NCBI GenBank assembly: GCA_947000775.1
Contig: CAMQGK010000514.1
Span: forward strand, 3,622,501 to 3,686,500
Length of the DNA: 64,000 nucleotides
Direction: 5' to 3'
DNA from: Pterois miles
Lineage: Eukaryota; Chordata; Actinopteri; Perciformes; Scorpaenidae
Part shown: positions 33,704 through 47,300 of the stretch, in pieces
How the letters are laid out: every line of letters starts with the position of its first letter
How positions within the stretch are numbered: the stretch's first letter is position 1
The notes under the pieces: generated by a model
Told to the model about the DNA's origin: nothing
Database searches by the model: none
What the model saw: only the letters and a program-made list of their open reading frames with translations
Made by a program: the position numbers and the translations under genes

Positions 33704-36700
33704 TGCAGAGTATAAGTGCAAAGTAGATGCACAACTCAGACCAAAAAGGGCAGTGACTCCAAAAAGTGCATCAGTAAGGAGAGCGAGACGCTGAAGTCAA
33801 AGGACAGGAGCACAGCCGGAAACACTGTGGACTTAAAGCAACGCTGAGCAACTGCAAACACTGTCACACACGGTAGCTCACAAGTGGGTTACAAGACGAC
33901 TTATCCTCATAATACATGAGACCAAGACATCATCTGAAAGCAAATGAAATTTTGTTCATGAGTCTAAAACTACCAGCCTGAGGGCCCCTCACCTTATGCG
34001 AGGTCGTTGTTCACGGGCTCAGCGTTCAATTCAACACAGTGGACCACCGAGTCTATATAAGAAGTGGACGTAGTTATGGTGCGGTCATCCATTAGTTTCT
34101 GGACTACGATTTTGAAGCCTTGAGTTCGGCATTTTGGCTGTTGCCAACTTGGTTTTTGGCCACTGCCATCTTGGATTCTAGCCATCAAAATATTGGGTTT
34201 TGGCCACCGCCATCTTGGTTTTTGCAACCAGAAATGTCATGAAAGGGAGGAGCTATATACAACCCAACGCTGACGTTTTCAGGCAATCAAAAACTTTCAT
34301 GAACTTGAGTGACAGCCCCCTCATTTGCCTAATAAGGCAGAAATGCTGAAAAGCAATATAAAAAGAAATGTATTAAGAAATGTGTAAAGAATACAGAAAT
34401 AAATAACTTTGGGTAAATGAATAAGGGGTGAAATGCAAAGGGAAAACATTGCATAAATAAATGCTTAAACACACAAATAAATACATACATTCAAAAATAA
34501 CTGTAAAATAAAATAAAAAAATAAATGCAAAAAATAATAAAAAAATAAATGCAAAAATAAATTAACTAATACATTTTGAAATAAATGCATAAATCAAGGT
34601 AGAAATTAAACAGAACAGAGGGAAATAAAGGGAATTAATACAACGGCAAATAAATAGAAAGGAAATTAAACAAATATTAATTTGACGTATCAATTAATTA
34701 ATGACTACATTTATTTTTCATATTATTTGATGGATTGCTACTTTTAATGGCATGTTTATTTATTATCAAGTCGTGTACTTATTTATATCTTTAAAATGCT
34801 GCTATCACTTCATAATTTTATCCTATTAGACATTTCTGTGACATTGTCATAATCAGTTCACCCTTGAGTCAACGTTTGTGCCGAATTTGAAGAAATTCCC
34901 TCCAGGCGTTCTTGACATATCGTGTTCACACGAATGGGACAACCGGACACATAATGCCTCCGGCCACGGCTGTCTCCGGTGCAGAGACAGAAAATAAACC
35001 CAAGAACACCTTTAATAATAAAAGAAAAGATTATTTAATATAATGGAGATGAGACTTTACAGAACTTTCTCTCTTTGTGATGAGTCAGATTAAGACTCAA
35101 AGCTACTTTTACTACTAGAAAGAGACGACGAATTAATTTAACTTTATGCCAAAGAAAATAAGTTGGTGTCTTTTACAGTGACGCATGTTTAGAATTAACA
35201 TCCTGAAATCTTTTGTTTTTCTCCATTTAGACTTTTTTCCCCAAGTTGCAAAGTCAGAGCGTAAAATTGCCTTTTTAATTCACATTTTGAAAAGCAGTCA
35301 ACATAAACATATTTCCATGATGTCCCTCTCTAAACCTTCCAGTGTTGTTTGTTGTTTGGAAAGCTTCCAGAAAACTGCCTTCAAGGTTTAAAATCACTCG
35401 TGGCCCACAGACAGAGCAGAGGCCTAATTCCCTGCCAGTGGAAATAAAATGTGAAGAAGAGTTGCTGCTTTTACCCTCAAATGTGATGTTTTTGTGGCTT
35501 CCCGTGATGGGAATGTCACAGATTCAACATATTACACCTCTTTTGGGGAGTTTTTCCTGTTTAACATTACTACAAAAGCAGTTAATGGAGGATGCCACTT
35601 AACCTTATAATAATAACACCAGGCTGAAAAACAGTTTTACTGCCTTCTCTGATTTACAGTTAAAAGTCATTTGCAACAGACCACACCCAGCACTGATATC
35701 ACTGGATGTCAACAAACAACAAACAAAAGATTTTCACCTGCTATTAAAGCCAAACAAATTGCATACAACAAAATAAAAAAGTAAAAATAAAAAATACCTG
35801 CATGTGGTCACAGGCTATTACTGTAGGACACCAAGGATGAAGAAAAATATGTCATGTCTTGCACATTCCCTGAGAAAATTAATAAATAAATGAATAAATA
35901 AAAACATACATACATATATAAATAACTGTGAGAATGTGAGTTTTGATTTTTTTTTCCCTCAAACCCACACAGCAAATACTCTGTGCTACATCACCATAAT
36001 ATTCCCTGTTTACAGTTCTGCTGTGTGCACCAAACTCCATTCATGTGTTTGGTGTTTAGAGAAGCCGGAGATTTCAGTTACGGGAGATTAGATCAAGGTG
36101 GCTAAATTTGTTGCATGCATAATTGTGAAGCACAGACCTTCAGGCTACAGATGGAACATGAATAGCTGCTTTGGGATGGTTATGAGGATTAAATCTAACT
36201 GCGTACTTGCAGAGCGTCCATGCACATTATGAAATGAGGAAGACATGCACAGCTTGACCACAGCTCATGAAAAGCTACTACCAGCACTTCCTATTTTCTT
36301 CTTCGTGAGAGGGGAAAGTGCTCTTTATAATCCCCGATGTTATGGAGATGCGACTGACTGTCTTGTTGCTCTCTCTCTGGTATTTTGAGCTTATCGGCGC
36401 CAGGGATGGTCCAGTGGTTAAGTGCTGATCGCCAACTTTGAGATGCAGGTTCGAACCCTACCTGAGGAACGCCACGTCAATTTCAACAATTTACAACATC
36501 TACCAACAAGGATGCAAATCAGTCCATGTGAGCCCAGGGGCTCGAGCTAGCTTAGGTAGCTTAAAAATTGTTTTATGTATCTTTTGTCATCACTTTAACA
36601 GCGTTTTATTCTTTAAATCTGATAGAGGAGACGACTATGTGAGCTTCACCTTCTGTAAGCCTGCCTTGTTCAGACTTTTTAATGAATCATCTGTATGCTT

Positions 36701-37930
36701 TCAGTTCAAAATGGTACATTTTAATCATAGACTGTATATACTGTAAGAAGTGGATGTAGTCACCCGTTGGTTTGTGGACTGCCTCGAGTTTTGGCCTTTT
36801 TGGCACTTTGGACGTCGCAATCTTGGTTTTAAGCTGTCACATTTTCAAAATCTGTTAAAATTTGAAAAATCTTTTAGTGTGGGCCAAATAAAATCAAATC
36901 TGTATCACTCTGTTACAAATCACATCTTTTTAGTGCTAGAAGTGTAGGCCTACACCAGAGTGATTGAGAAAATGAAAAACGAAAAGTACAAACTGGCGTC
37001 AATTCATGTGAACCACATTGCACAGAATAAAATCAGTGACTGAGTCAGACCCCCAACATAAAACTGTGCGAGCAGCTCCGTGCGTTATTCAGCTTGTAAG
37101 ACACGATTACACCGTCCAATTAACTGTCAGTGTGCCATGTACGGCTGGAAAGGCACTCCCTTTAAAAGCTCTGAGAGGAGCTAATTTGATTATCCATGAT
37201 TTATTTCAGCTCTACCACACCGGCTGCTGTACCCGCGCCTCTGGCCGCTATATTCCCAAACATCTGCTGGTCGTGTCCGAGTGCGCGGGCACCATGTACT
37301 TGTGCAGCTGCTTGACAATAAGGCGTTAATTGAGGCTGACTGCTGACTATGTGCTGGGAACTGTTAGTTGTAATGTGTTATTGAAGTCTGCAATGTGCAT
37401 GCCTGAAGACATTCTCACTGCGGAGAAGCACACTCATTATCTTTTGACAAGAACATTGTTAAGAGGAAAGCATGACCTCAACTTTCTCGCCTCTGGTCCA
37501 AACCGGGCTGAGACAGACGACACCCCCCTCACTGACTGATCCTGCAGTGCACTTTTTGCTGACGCTACGGAGAGAAAATATTAAATATGTACCATTTCCT
37601 CTCCATTGTAAGCACATTTTATTCCCTATTTTAAGGGTCTTGAAGGTGGCCAACCCCTACATGACATGTCATCATCATCTCACTCTTAACAGGCCTGTAG
37701 AGTCTGAATAATCTCCAGTGTAGGTACGAGCTGTTATATGGCCGTGTCCCAGCATTAAACATCACAAGAGCTCAGGCAGCGGCTGCTGAGCACGAACATT
37801 TTAATGCCGCTCTTAGTTAACGGCTCAGTGCTTCATCTTTCTCATCCCCTTCCCCTCTTTTTCCTCCCTGTCCCAATGCATGCAAATGTCAGAGGTTGCT
37901 ATCACCGTGGACAATGTGACAACCTGACAG

Positions 37931-37983
<53 letters not shown>

Positions 37984-38131
37984 ATCTGTGCGTGTTGCCT
38001 TGAAGGGTTCACAGTGAAAGAGAAAGGTGGGGTCAGTAAGAAAGGAAATGTTCTGAAATGGCAGACACTTTCAGCCCGTGAGTCACCACTCAACGGATAA
38101 CACACACACATGGACACACATGGACACACAT

Positions 38132-38206
<75 letters not shown>

Positions 38207-41200
38207 CATTACGCATCAGATCACTGCAGTTACAGCTGGACCATGTGAAAATGACAAATTGGTAGGATGTAAAAAAAAAAAAAAAAAAAAAACATAACAA
38301 CAAAAGGAATCTGCAATCAAATACCACACTGTCTATTAAAAGTACTGCTATTATAAGTAGTATACTTTTATAAGCATATGTACGGAAGTATTTGCAACAA
38401 AATGTGAACAAGTTTACGCTTTCCTGACAAGAAGATCGACACCGCTCTCAAGTCTGTATGGTAAAATACAGAGCTACAGTCAGCAGAGGGTTAGCTTAGC
38501 TTAGCATAAAGACTAAAAACAGGGGAAACCGACAGGATGGATCTGTTCAAAGGTACAGCACCTCTTAAAGGAGCAGTGTGTAGGATCTGGCAGTGACAAG
38601 GTTGCAGGTTGCAACCAAATGAAGCCTCTACCGCGTGCCAAGTGTGGAGAAGAACTACGGTAGTCAATGAATGTGTGTACGTGGGAAGTGAGTGGTGAAG
38701 CAAGAGAGAGAGAGTGGTAGCGACGGGAGCGAGTAACGTTGTTTGTCTCCAGCACCAAACATGAAAAGTTACAACCATTTTTACCGTTGAGGGAACCTGC
38801 GACCCTCTTGCACTCTTGTCCACTGCACCACCGTGCTGCCCATGCTAGTGCGTCAATAGCAAAATATCTATAATATGACACATTGTCATTTTGCATGACT
38901 ACTTTTAATTTTAACTTTTAAGTTTTTGTTGATAACACTGTGATTTTACTAACTCATCTCACTCATCATCAACCTCTTATCCAGGGTCAGGTCGCGGGAC
39001 CAGCAGCTCCAGCAGGGGACCACAAACTTCACAGTCCTAGGCCACATTAACCAGCTCTGACTGGGGATCCCGAGGCGTTCCCAGTCCAGTGTGGAGATAT
39101 AATCTCTCCACCTAGTCCTGGGTCTTCCTGGGGCCTCCTCCCAGCTGGTCCTGCCTGGAACTCCTCCCTAGGGAGGTGCCCAGGAGGCATCCTTACCAGA
39201 TGCCCAAACCACCTAAACTGGCTCCTTTCAACACAAAGGAGCAGCAGCTCTACTCTGAGTCCCTCACAGATGGTTGAGCTTGTCACCCTATCTCTAAGGG
39301 AGACGCCAGCCTCCTGAGAAAACCCATTTCAGCTGCTTGTACCCACGATCTAGTTCTTTCAGTCATAACAGTAAGTTTACTTTCAGTAAAATGTGGAATG
39401 CAGCACTTTTTCTTGTATTGGAGTATTTTTAGAGCATCGTACTGCTACTTTTACTTACATAAAATATGTCAATACATCTCCCACCACTGAATATTTACCT
39501 CTGATATGAGGAGAAGTTACCGTACCTAAAAAAGGTAATACTCAAGTATAGTACCAGTACCTCAACATTGTAACGAGTTTTAAATCAAATATTGCACAAA
39601 TATGACTTTCTCTGCTGTAAAAGACTGTAGTTCATACATAGTATTATGAATTAGAGTCAGAGTCAGTTGTTTCGTCACACTCACATGCTCACTAACACAA
39701 AGCCACATGCAGTATGAATCGAGTATTGACCGGAGCGGTCGCTGCCTTACAGTAGATCAATGAGCTCTGGAGCTCTGCGGCAGGACATGACACTCCTATC
39801 TGATTCTCAATGTCACACAGAAACTGCTTTACTCATGACAGCATATCAATATCAGCCCTCCTTTCACCCCGTGACCCTTCAATGGGTCTCATGTGCTGCA
39901 CTCGTGCTGCAACCTACTTAGTAGTACTGATCAATGGTGGGATGGAGCTCAGTACGCTTACTCAAGGACAAATTTGAGGAACTTAACTTGAGTACTTCCA
40001 TTTTCTGCTACGCTAGATTTGCACTCCACAGCACCTCAGAGGTAATTACTCTAGTTTTTATGCACAAGCCCCAACAAAATTACTTCGGTTAGGTTTAGGA
40101 AAAGATCGTGGTTTGGGTTAAATAACTACAGAAGTGGCGTTACTTAAAAAGAACAATGTGCAACATTTCGGAGGATCTATATGAGCAGAAATGTAATACA
40201 ACATTTTGCTGTTTTCGTTAGAATGAGCCCTTCGTATCTACATAGGAAGCGAGTCGTCTTTACAGCGAGTCGTCAAAGACTATACAAGCAAAGGCGTGAA
40301 ACTGGTGCTTTTGTTGTGGTGTTCAGCGCTCTATTAGACTCCATTTTGGATCCCTGACATGAAAAAGTTTGCTCTCAAAATCTATGTGGTGAATTATTCT
40401 AACTTCAATTTATGTCCATCGCTCACTTTATGCTCCTCTGGGAAGCAGCTGGGCAAAAAAGTTAAATAAATAAATAAGTAATAACAGTAGGCATATTTAT
40501 AATATTTTCATTGTTCAACACAGGCCATTTCAGTGGAGCCATTAATTATGATAACAGAATAGAAATAATTTTGTTTTACTTTTGTAGGCGTCCAGTAGTC
40601 ATTTTTAGTCCAAAATGGTGAACGCGTAGCTCCGCTGCTGGACGCCGATAAATAACTTTCACTTCTTAGCACTTTTTATAAGTTTGTTGTCTTCACAGCG
40701 GCGGCCATGTTGCTCCGCCATGTTTCTACAGTAGCCCATAATGGACAAACCACACACTGGCTCAGTCAGGTTTTCATGTTACCTGAAGGCCACCGTAGTG
40801 TTAAACTGTGGTACCGTCAGCCGCTGTCAGACCACTTGCTCCTAAAGTAGTGTTATCATGGTATGGATGGCCTCTGAGTGAGGCGTTACCACGGTTACCA
40901 CAGCCTTTTAGAGGGAGGAGTGAGAGGAGGGGTACTGTTGGTTGCAATCTGCAACCACACCACTCGATTTCTGGTTTCACACAGTTTCATGACGAGCAGC
41001 ATCCTGTGTGAAAGCCATTTGTGTTTTCATCCACCCGTCCACCCCGACCTCCTCCTTAGGTGGACTTTGCTGCTCTTTATACCACGTCACCTGCCCTGGC
41101 TCAAGGTTGCCTGAATTACATACAAACTGATTACGCAGGTTATACTGTAAGTCGCTATCAAACCAATCCTTACAGTTTATCATTTTTGTATCCAGCCTTC

Positions 41201-44112
41201 ACTTCAGGCCTATATGACAGTCAAATACTCATCTACTGTCCCAACTGTGTCCATGATGTGGGGGGTGACATGGTTTCATTGGAGCATCTCTTGAGAAGGT
41301 CACATCAAGGACGCATGTCATCACACGAAGCCTGGCTTGATTTACACCTGTTTTATAGCTCTAGTTGACTGAGGGGCGGAACGACCTCCAGGGACACGAC
41401 GTACCTACATGTGTGTGTGTGTGTGTCCATTTCAGATTATAGGTCACACCTTGTGAGGTGAACCTCCATGATGATGAGAGCAGTAACACCAGTTTTCACC
41501 TGCCCACTCGTAGCTATTTTCACGTACATCACAGGATTCAAATAATGATAACCTTAAAGGAATTACATCTGAGATGAATAACCTGATGTTTAATGTTAGT
41601 GTTCACATGCGAGATGTAGATTTTAGGGAAAAGCTGTGAGGTTTTATTTTTAGCCACAGTGACAGCGTGGCTCTAGGGATGCCTCAGTCTGTCAGTCTCT
41701 CAGACCGTCCACCACTGTGGTCCAGGGGGAAATATCTCAACAACCTCGGGACGGATCGTCATGAAATCTTCTGCAGACGTTCATGTTCCCCTCAAGATGA
41801 GTTATGACTTTGTTCACCCTTTTCCTCTAGCACCATCATCAGGTGTAAATGTTATTTGTCCAACACTTTAGTTTATGACCAAATACCTGCAGAACTAATG
41901 ACATCAACCTCTGCTGTGAGTGTTTTGAGCCAATTAGCAAACATGAGGACCAGTCAATTTTATTTATATGACCCAATATCACAAATGACTTAACATCTGT
42001 ACAGCATACAACATGTCCTTAAACCCTTGACTTGAATAAAGGAAAACTTGACAGAAATGTGAACTTTAAAGGCCTTTTTGTAGACGATTAATTTGCACGT
42101 CAATGTATTGTTATGCTGTGAAAAAGCTGCATAATATTTGAGTGAGGTTTATTTTTCTGAGCTTTGACATGCGAATAAAGGCATCAACCAATCACATTGT
42201 GTGGAATGGGAATATTCAAAACATATACTATACAGAGGTGCAGGGATGATTTTTCTAGGAGGCCAACCAGGAAGTTAGCATCTTCCTGGTTCCCTCCGCA
42301 AAAACCCAGTGGGATTGTTCCACTGGGTTTTGGATTATAGCAGAAAATAAACTCTATGGAAAACAAACGTTTTTGATACTTACATTTCTTAGACTCTCCA
42401 CAAATGGAAACTGATTTTTGTAGAATAATTGCATCACCAGAAGTGAAAAGCTAACATTAAGCTATAAAAGAACTACAACACGGTTGCATGGGCGCGAGTA
42501 TACACACCGAGCCACTTGTTAGTTTGTTTTTAAAACATAATAGCTTCAAAATTTACGCGTTCATATTGTAGATCAAAACATTAAAATCTCTTCAGCTTGT
42601 GTTAACCACAGACCTTATTTCAGACATTTAACTAAAAACCCATTGACTTCCAGACGAGGGAACCAGAAGTGATAAACTCATTTCCGGGTTTTAGGACTCA
42701 ACAACTACCCCGTAGTCCGATCCAAGACGGCAAACTTTATTACTCCTTCCACCCTTGACAAAGTCAGCGCAGACCAGATCCACTTCTTCTGGAGGCAAAC
42801 CCACTCAGACCATTTTGCTAAAAGGAAAGCTATAAATATAGCTTACAGTAGCCTATACAGCAATTTACCTCAGACAGACTGCCAGACGCCGCTCTGGGTC
42901 AGTAGTCGATCATCTGCCTGCATAAATCTATTCAAACCTTTTACTGAAAGGTTTTGCAGCTGTCGCAAATTTGCATCACTGCAAAGAGCATTTTGTAATT
43001 TCGTGACATTTATTAGTCATGACCAGTGGGCAGCTTCTGGGTCTGAAACGTGAACGTCCAAGTGCCTTAAAGCTGCATTCTCTCTAATATCCAGCAGGGG
43101 GCGACTCCTCTGGTCTGATTGTACTGAAGTCTATGAGAAAATGAGCCTACTGCTCACTTGACTTATTACCCCAGTCAACATTGTAAACATGAGTTTATGG
43201 TCTCAATCACTAGTTAGTCTTCTTTAGTACAGCATTATGGTCCCATTTAGAGTCAAATAGACCATAAAGCAGGGGATGCCCTAGGGCGGGGCTTCCTTGT
43301 GATCGACAGGTCGCTACCATGGCGCTGTCTGTGTTTTCGTCTTACAACTTTAACTCTTTCACAGTGTGATTTCAGTTCATGACAGTTAATTATTGCATAA
43401 AAATGATTCAGCCTTCAGTTGTACTTAGCTCTTCCCTTTCATGCAACTTCTGGTTGTAAAAAACCAAGATGGCGATGGCCAAAATGCCAAAATGTAGGCT
43501 TCAACACAGCGGCAACCATGTCCACTTCATGCCCCTTCAGGTCTGTAAAGGACTTAAGAGAGATAAAAATGGAGGGATTCCTCTCCCTGGACGGACTGAC
43601 TTGTAATACATGTCGTGTGTAAAGATTAAACCAACATAATAAAATTACAGTATAGAGAAATCTATCCATAGGCTGTAAACATATATGAAGAATATGGATT
43701 TGGGAGGAAGTCAAGCAGCTTCCAGGTGCCTCCAAATGCAAACACACAAACAGATCTGCTTAACATCAACATGTCAGCATTGTCATTGTGAGCCTGTTAG
43801 CATTTAGCTCAAAGCTACTCTGTGTGTAAAAACAGCCTCACAGAGCTGCTAGCATGGCTGCAGAGTTTTCCTTCCATCCAACACATAAACACTTCTTTCT
43901 CTCTGAGGTCAGATGAGGAGAAGTGAAGTGAAATCTTTTAGCTTATCACTCTTCTTCCTCTGTCTGTCTGTCTGTCTGTCTGTCTTGTTCACTCAGTCTG
44001 TTTGTCAGCTGCTGGCGAGTGCAGTAAAGTAGGTCTTCTGCAATTAAGACGGTCATCAACCTGGCATTAACATTAGCAAACAACAAATCTACATGCAAAA
44101 AACGTGCGCACA

Positions 44113-44202
<90 letters not shown>

Positions 44203-44346
44203 TGTATGCAGAGAGCGAACCTGTCACACATGGTCAGCGGCCCAGAGAAGGGCATTGCAAATTGACGTGAAGTAAAAGGAAACCAAGGCATTTTAGCTCC
44301 ATGAGACTATGTGGGCTGACTAAGAGCTGCAGGGCCACACACAAGT

Positions 44347-44386
<40 letters not shown>

Positions 44387-47300
44387 ATTCACACAAGCAC
44401 ACACACACATTGTGTGAGCGAGTGTGTGAGCGCTGCGGGGAGGAAAACGCTGACAGATTGCGTCATCCTCCTGAGCGTCCTGTAACGCTGAAAGGCCTCC
44501 GTTCTTCAGACTGGAACACGAGAAGAAGAATATGACCTTACACTTCATAAATAGGTAGTTGACCCTCCATCAAATACTTTAGCTATTCAACACAGTCACA
44601 CCACAAGGCGAGTGAATGACATGATAATTCGCAAAGCAAAAGCCTTTTTTGCTTTAGGTGTGTCACTTTGGTTGTGCAGCATATTGTGTGCTTTTGATGC
44701 ACATTTTTGTATATATTTCTATTCATTTTACTATTCGTTTTTCCCTACATATTACTTACTTCGTCCCTGTTGTGCTGGGTGGCATGTAGGTCAAGGACTA
44801 AGGATCTCCACTCATCTCTGTTGTTTGCTGTCTTCTCAGTGCTGTTCCAGCTCTATCCTCTCGCCATCATTTCTCTTTGTCTTTGTCATGTCACCAGACG
44901 GTTTCCTTAGCACACGTCCAAGCATCTCCATCTTCTTCTCATCAATATTGTTTTCCGTGTCCAAGCACCCTGTTGTTTTCTTCCTAGGCCAGAACATCCT
45001 CATGATCTTTCTGAGGCAGGTATTGTGAAAGCTGGAAAGCTTGCCGATGTCTCTTTCAGTCATTCTCCAGCACTCAGCGACATATAGAAGGACATATAGT
45101 ACACAGCTGTTATATAACTTAATCTGTGTTTCTAGTTATGTGTCGACTTCCAGATGTTTCCAAGTTTTATAAATGCTATCCTTGCTGTTCCTAATCTTCT
45201 ATAACGTCTTGGTCAGCTCCACCACCTGATGTTACCCAGCTTCCAAGGTATGTGAAAGATGACGTACACGTCAGCTGGCGTCCATTGAGCTCTATGACAG
45301 GTGTTTTTTTTGTATTGATGGGCATAACTTAGGTTTTCTTGATGTTAAACTTAAGTCCCAACATGCTTGCATTCTTCTGTAGTCTAGATGTTTTGTCTTG
45401 CATGCGACTTGATAGGAGAGCGAGGTCGTCACCAAAGTCCTAGTCCCCAAAGTCCTAGTCCCCAAAGTTACTGTTTGAGTTGTTTAAGGTTGTATGCATT
45501 ACCCAGTCCACAGCTACGATGAACAGCAGGGACGACGTCACACACCCTTGTCACGCGCCTGATTTAACAAGGAAGCTGGTGTCATTTGTGCATGCGACTA
45601 TGCATCTGAACTCAGTATAACACACTTTCACAAGTGATACCATCTTCGCTGGTATTCCATACACACAAGAGCAACTGCAACGTCCAAATTCCTCCCCGGG
45701 GATCAATAAATTTATGATTCTGTGCTGACTGCAATGTAAACATATCTGCGTGACTATGCTACGCACAACTAAGTGACGTAGTATTACGTAGAAAAAACGC
45801 TACGGTGGCTGGGAGAGGAGGTGGACGGGTCCAACAAACAGGACATTCAACCAGCAGACGGTGCTAAAGATCGCTGTTAGTGATGTTTGTCATCTTTTCC
45901 ATACTGATGTTATGTTGTTTACGTACTGATTTTAAGGCCAACCATGATGTTTTTCCTTAACCTAACTAAGTGTCTTTGTTGCCTAAATCTAAGTGTGTGG
46001 TTAAGCAGTAATATTCACACCACACACACGCTATCCTCTGGTTATTGGGTTGAACTATTCTTAGGTAATAATTCATCATGTTGTCTCCAGCTGAAGGAAA
46101 TTCAGATTTATTTCAATTTGGGTTTTATTTTCACAGTTTTGTGCATAACTTTTTAGCAGTAATAATAAAGTTGTCACTGTGATATGGGAACATCATGCTA
46201 TCACAGCAACAAAGTTGACAGGTTGTAAACAATTATAGGATTATTAGGGGCAGCTATGCTCTTTTTTTTTTGTCAATACCAAGGGTGTCAAACAGAACCG
46301 GCCCGCCAAAGGGGCCAATCCGGCCCACTGGATGACTTTGCAAAGTGTAAAAATTGTAGAAAAGTATGAGATTTTAATTTTAACGTTCAGTTTTGAAATA
46401 CTTTGTCACATTTCAGCAGGAATTATGTCTAAATTTAAGTTGAAATAAAGTCAGAATTTTGACATAAGAAGCCAAAATGATGATATTAGGTCAAATTTAT
46501 TATCAGATATCCTAGAAAGTCAAAATTAAGAGAATTAAACTTTTGACTTAAACTTGAGGAGTCAAATGAATAGACTCAGAATTATGTATATTTAATGAGA
46601 AAACTGGTTTTACTGTCCCACCGGACATCAAACTGGACTGTATGTGGCCCCTGAACTAAAACGAGTTTTGTCCAGTCCTGCGCTAAACTTAAACTGGCTT
46701 TGTGGGCCAATAGTCCTGATGGCGGCGCTACAGCAAACGCCTGGTTTACAACCTGAAAATTCATAACAAATCAGCCGTAACTTCCAACAAAATGTTCAGA
46801 TGCGTCAACCTTGCAGGAGTAACATGAACAACAACTCCCAGACTGGACAACGCCGTGGTAGCGACCTGTCAATCACAAGGCAGCCATGCCTTAAATCATC
46901 CCCTGCTTTAAAGTCTATTTGACTCTAAATAGGACCATAATTTACTAAATGAACATTATGCTGTACTGAAGAAGACTTGAAACTAGAGATTGAGACCATA
47001 AACTCATGCTAACTGAGGTAATAAATCAAGTGAGAAGAAGGATCATTTTCTCATCTCTTTTGCAACCAGAGGAGTCGCCTCTTGCTGGTTTGAGACACTT
47101 CAGCATTGGCTTCACTTTTCAGACCTGGAGGTTTCCCACTGGTGCAGACAGAACAGGTGGGACAGCACAAATGTTGGTATGGGTTCAGGGTACTGGATCA
47201 ACCGTTAAATAAGGTTAGTCATCCCAGGCGACCTCATCCTCTAAAACAGTTATTAACGGTACACAGAAGATTCCCCAAAGAGTCCAAACACTCAGTGCAG

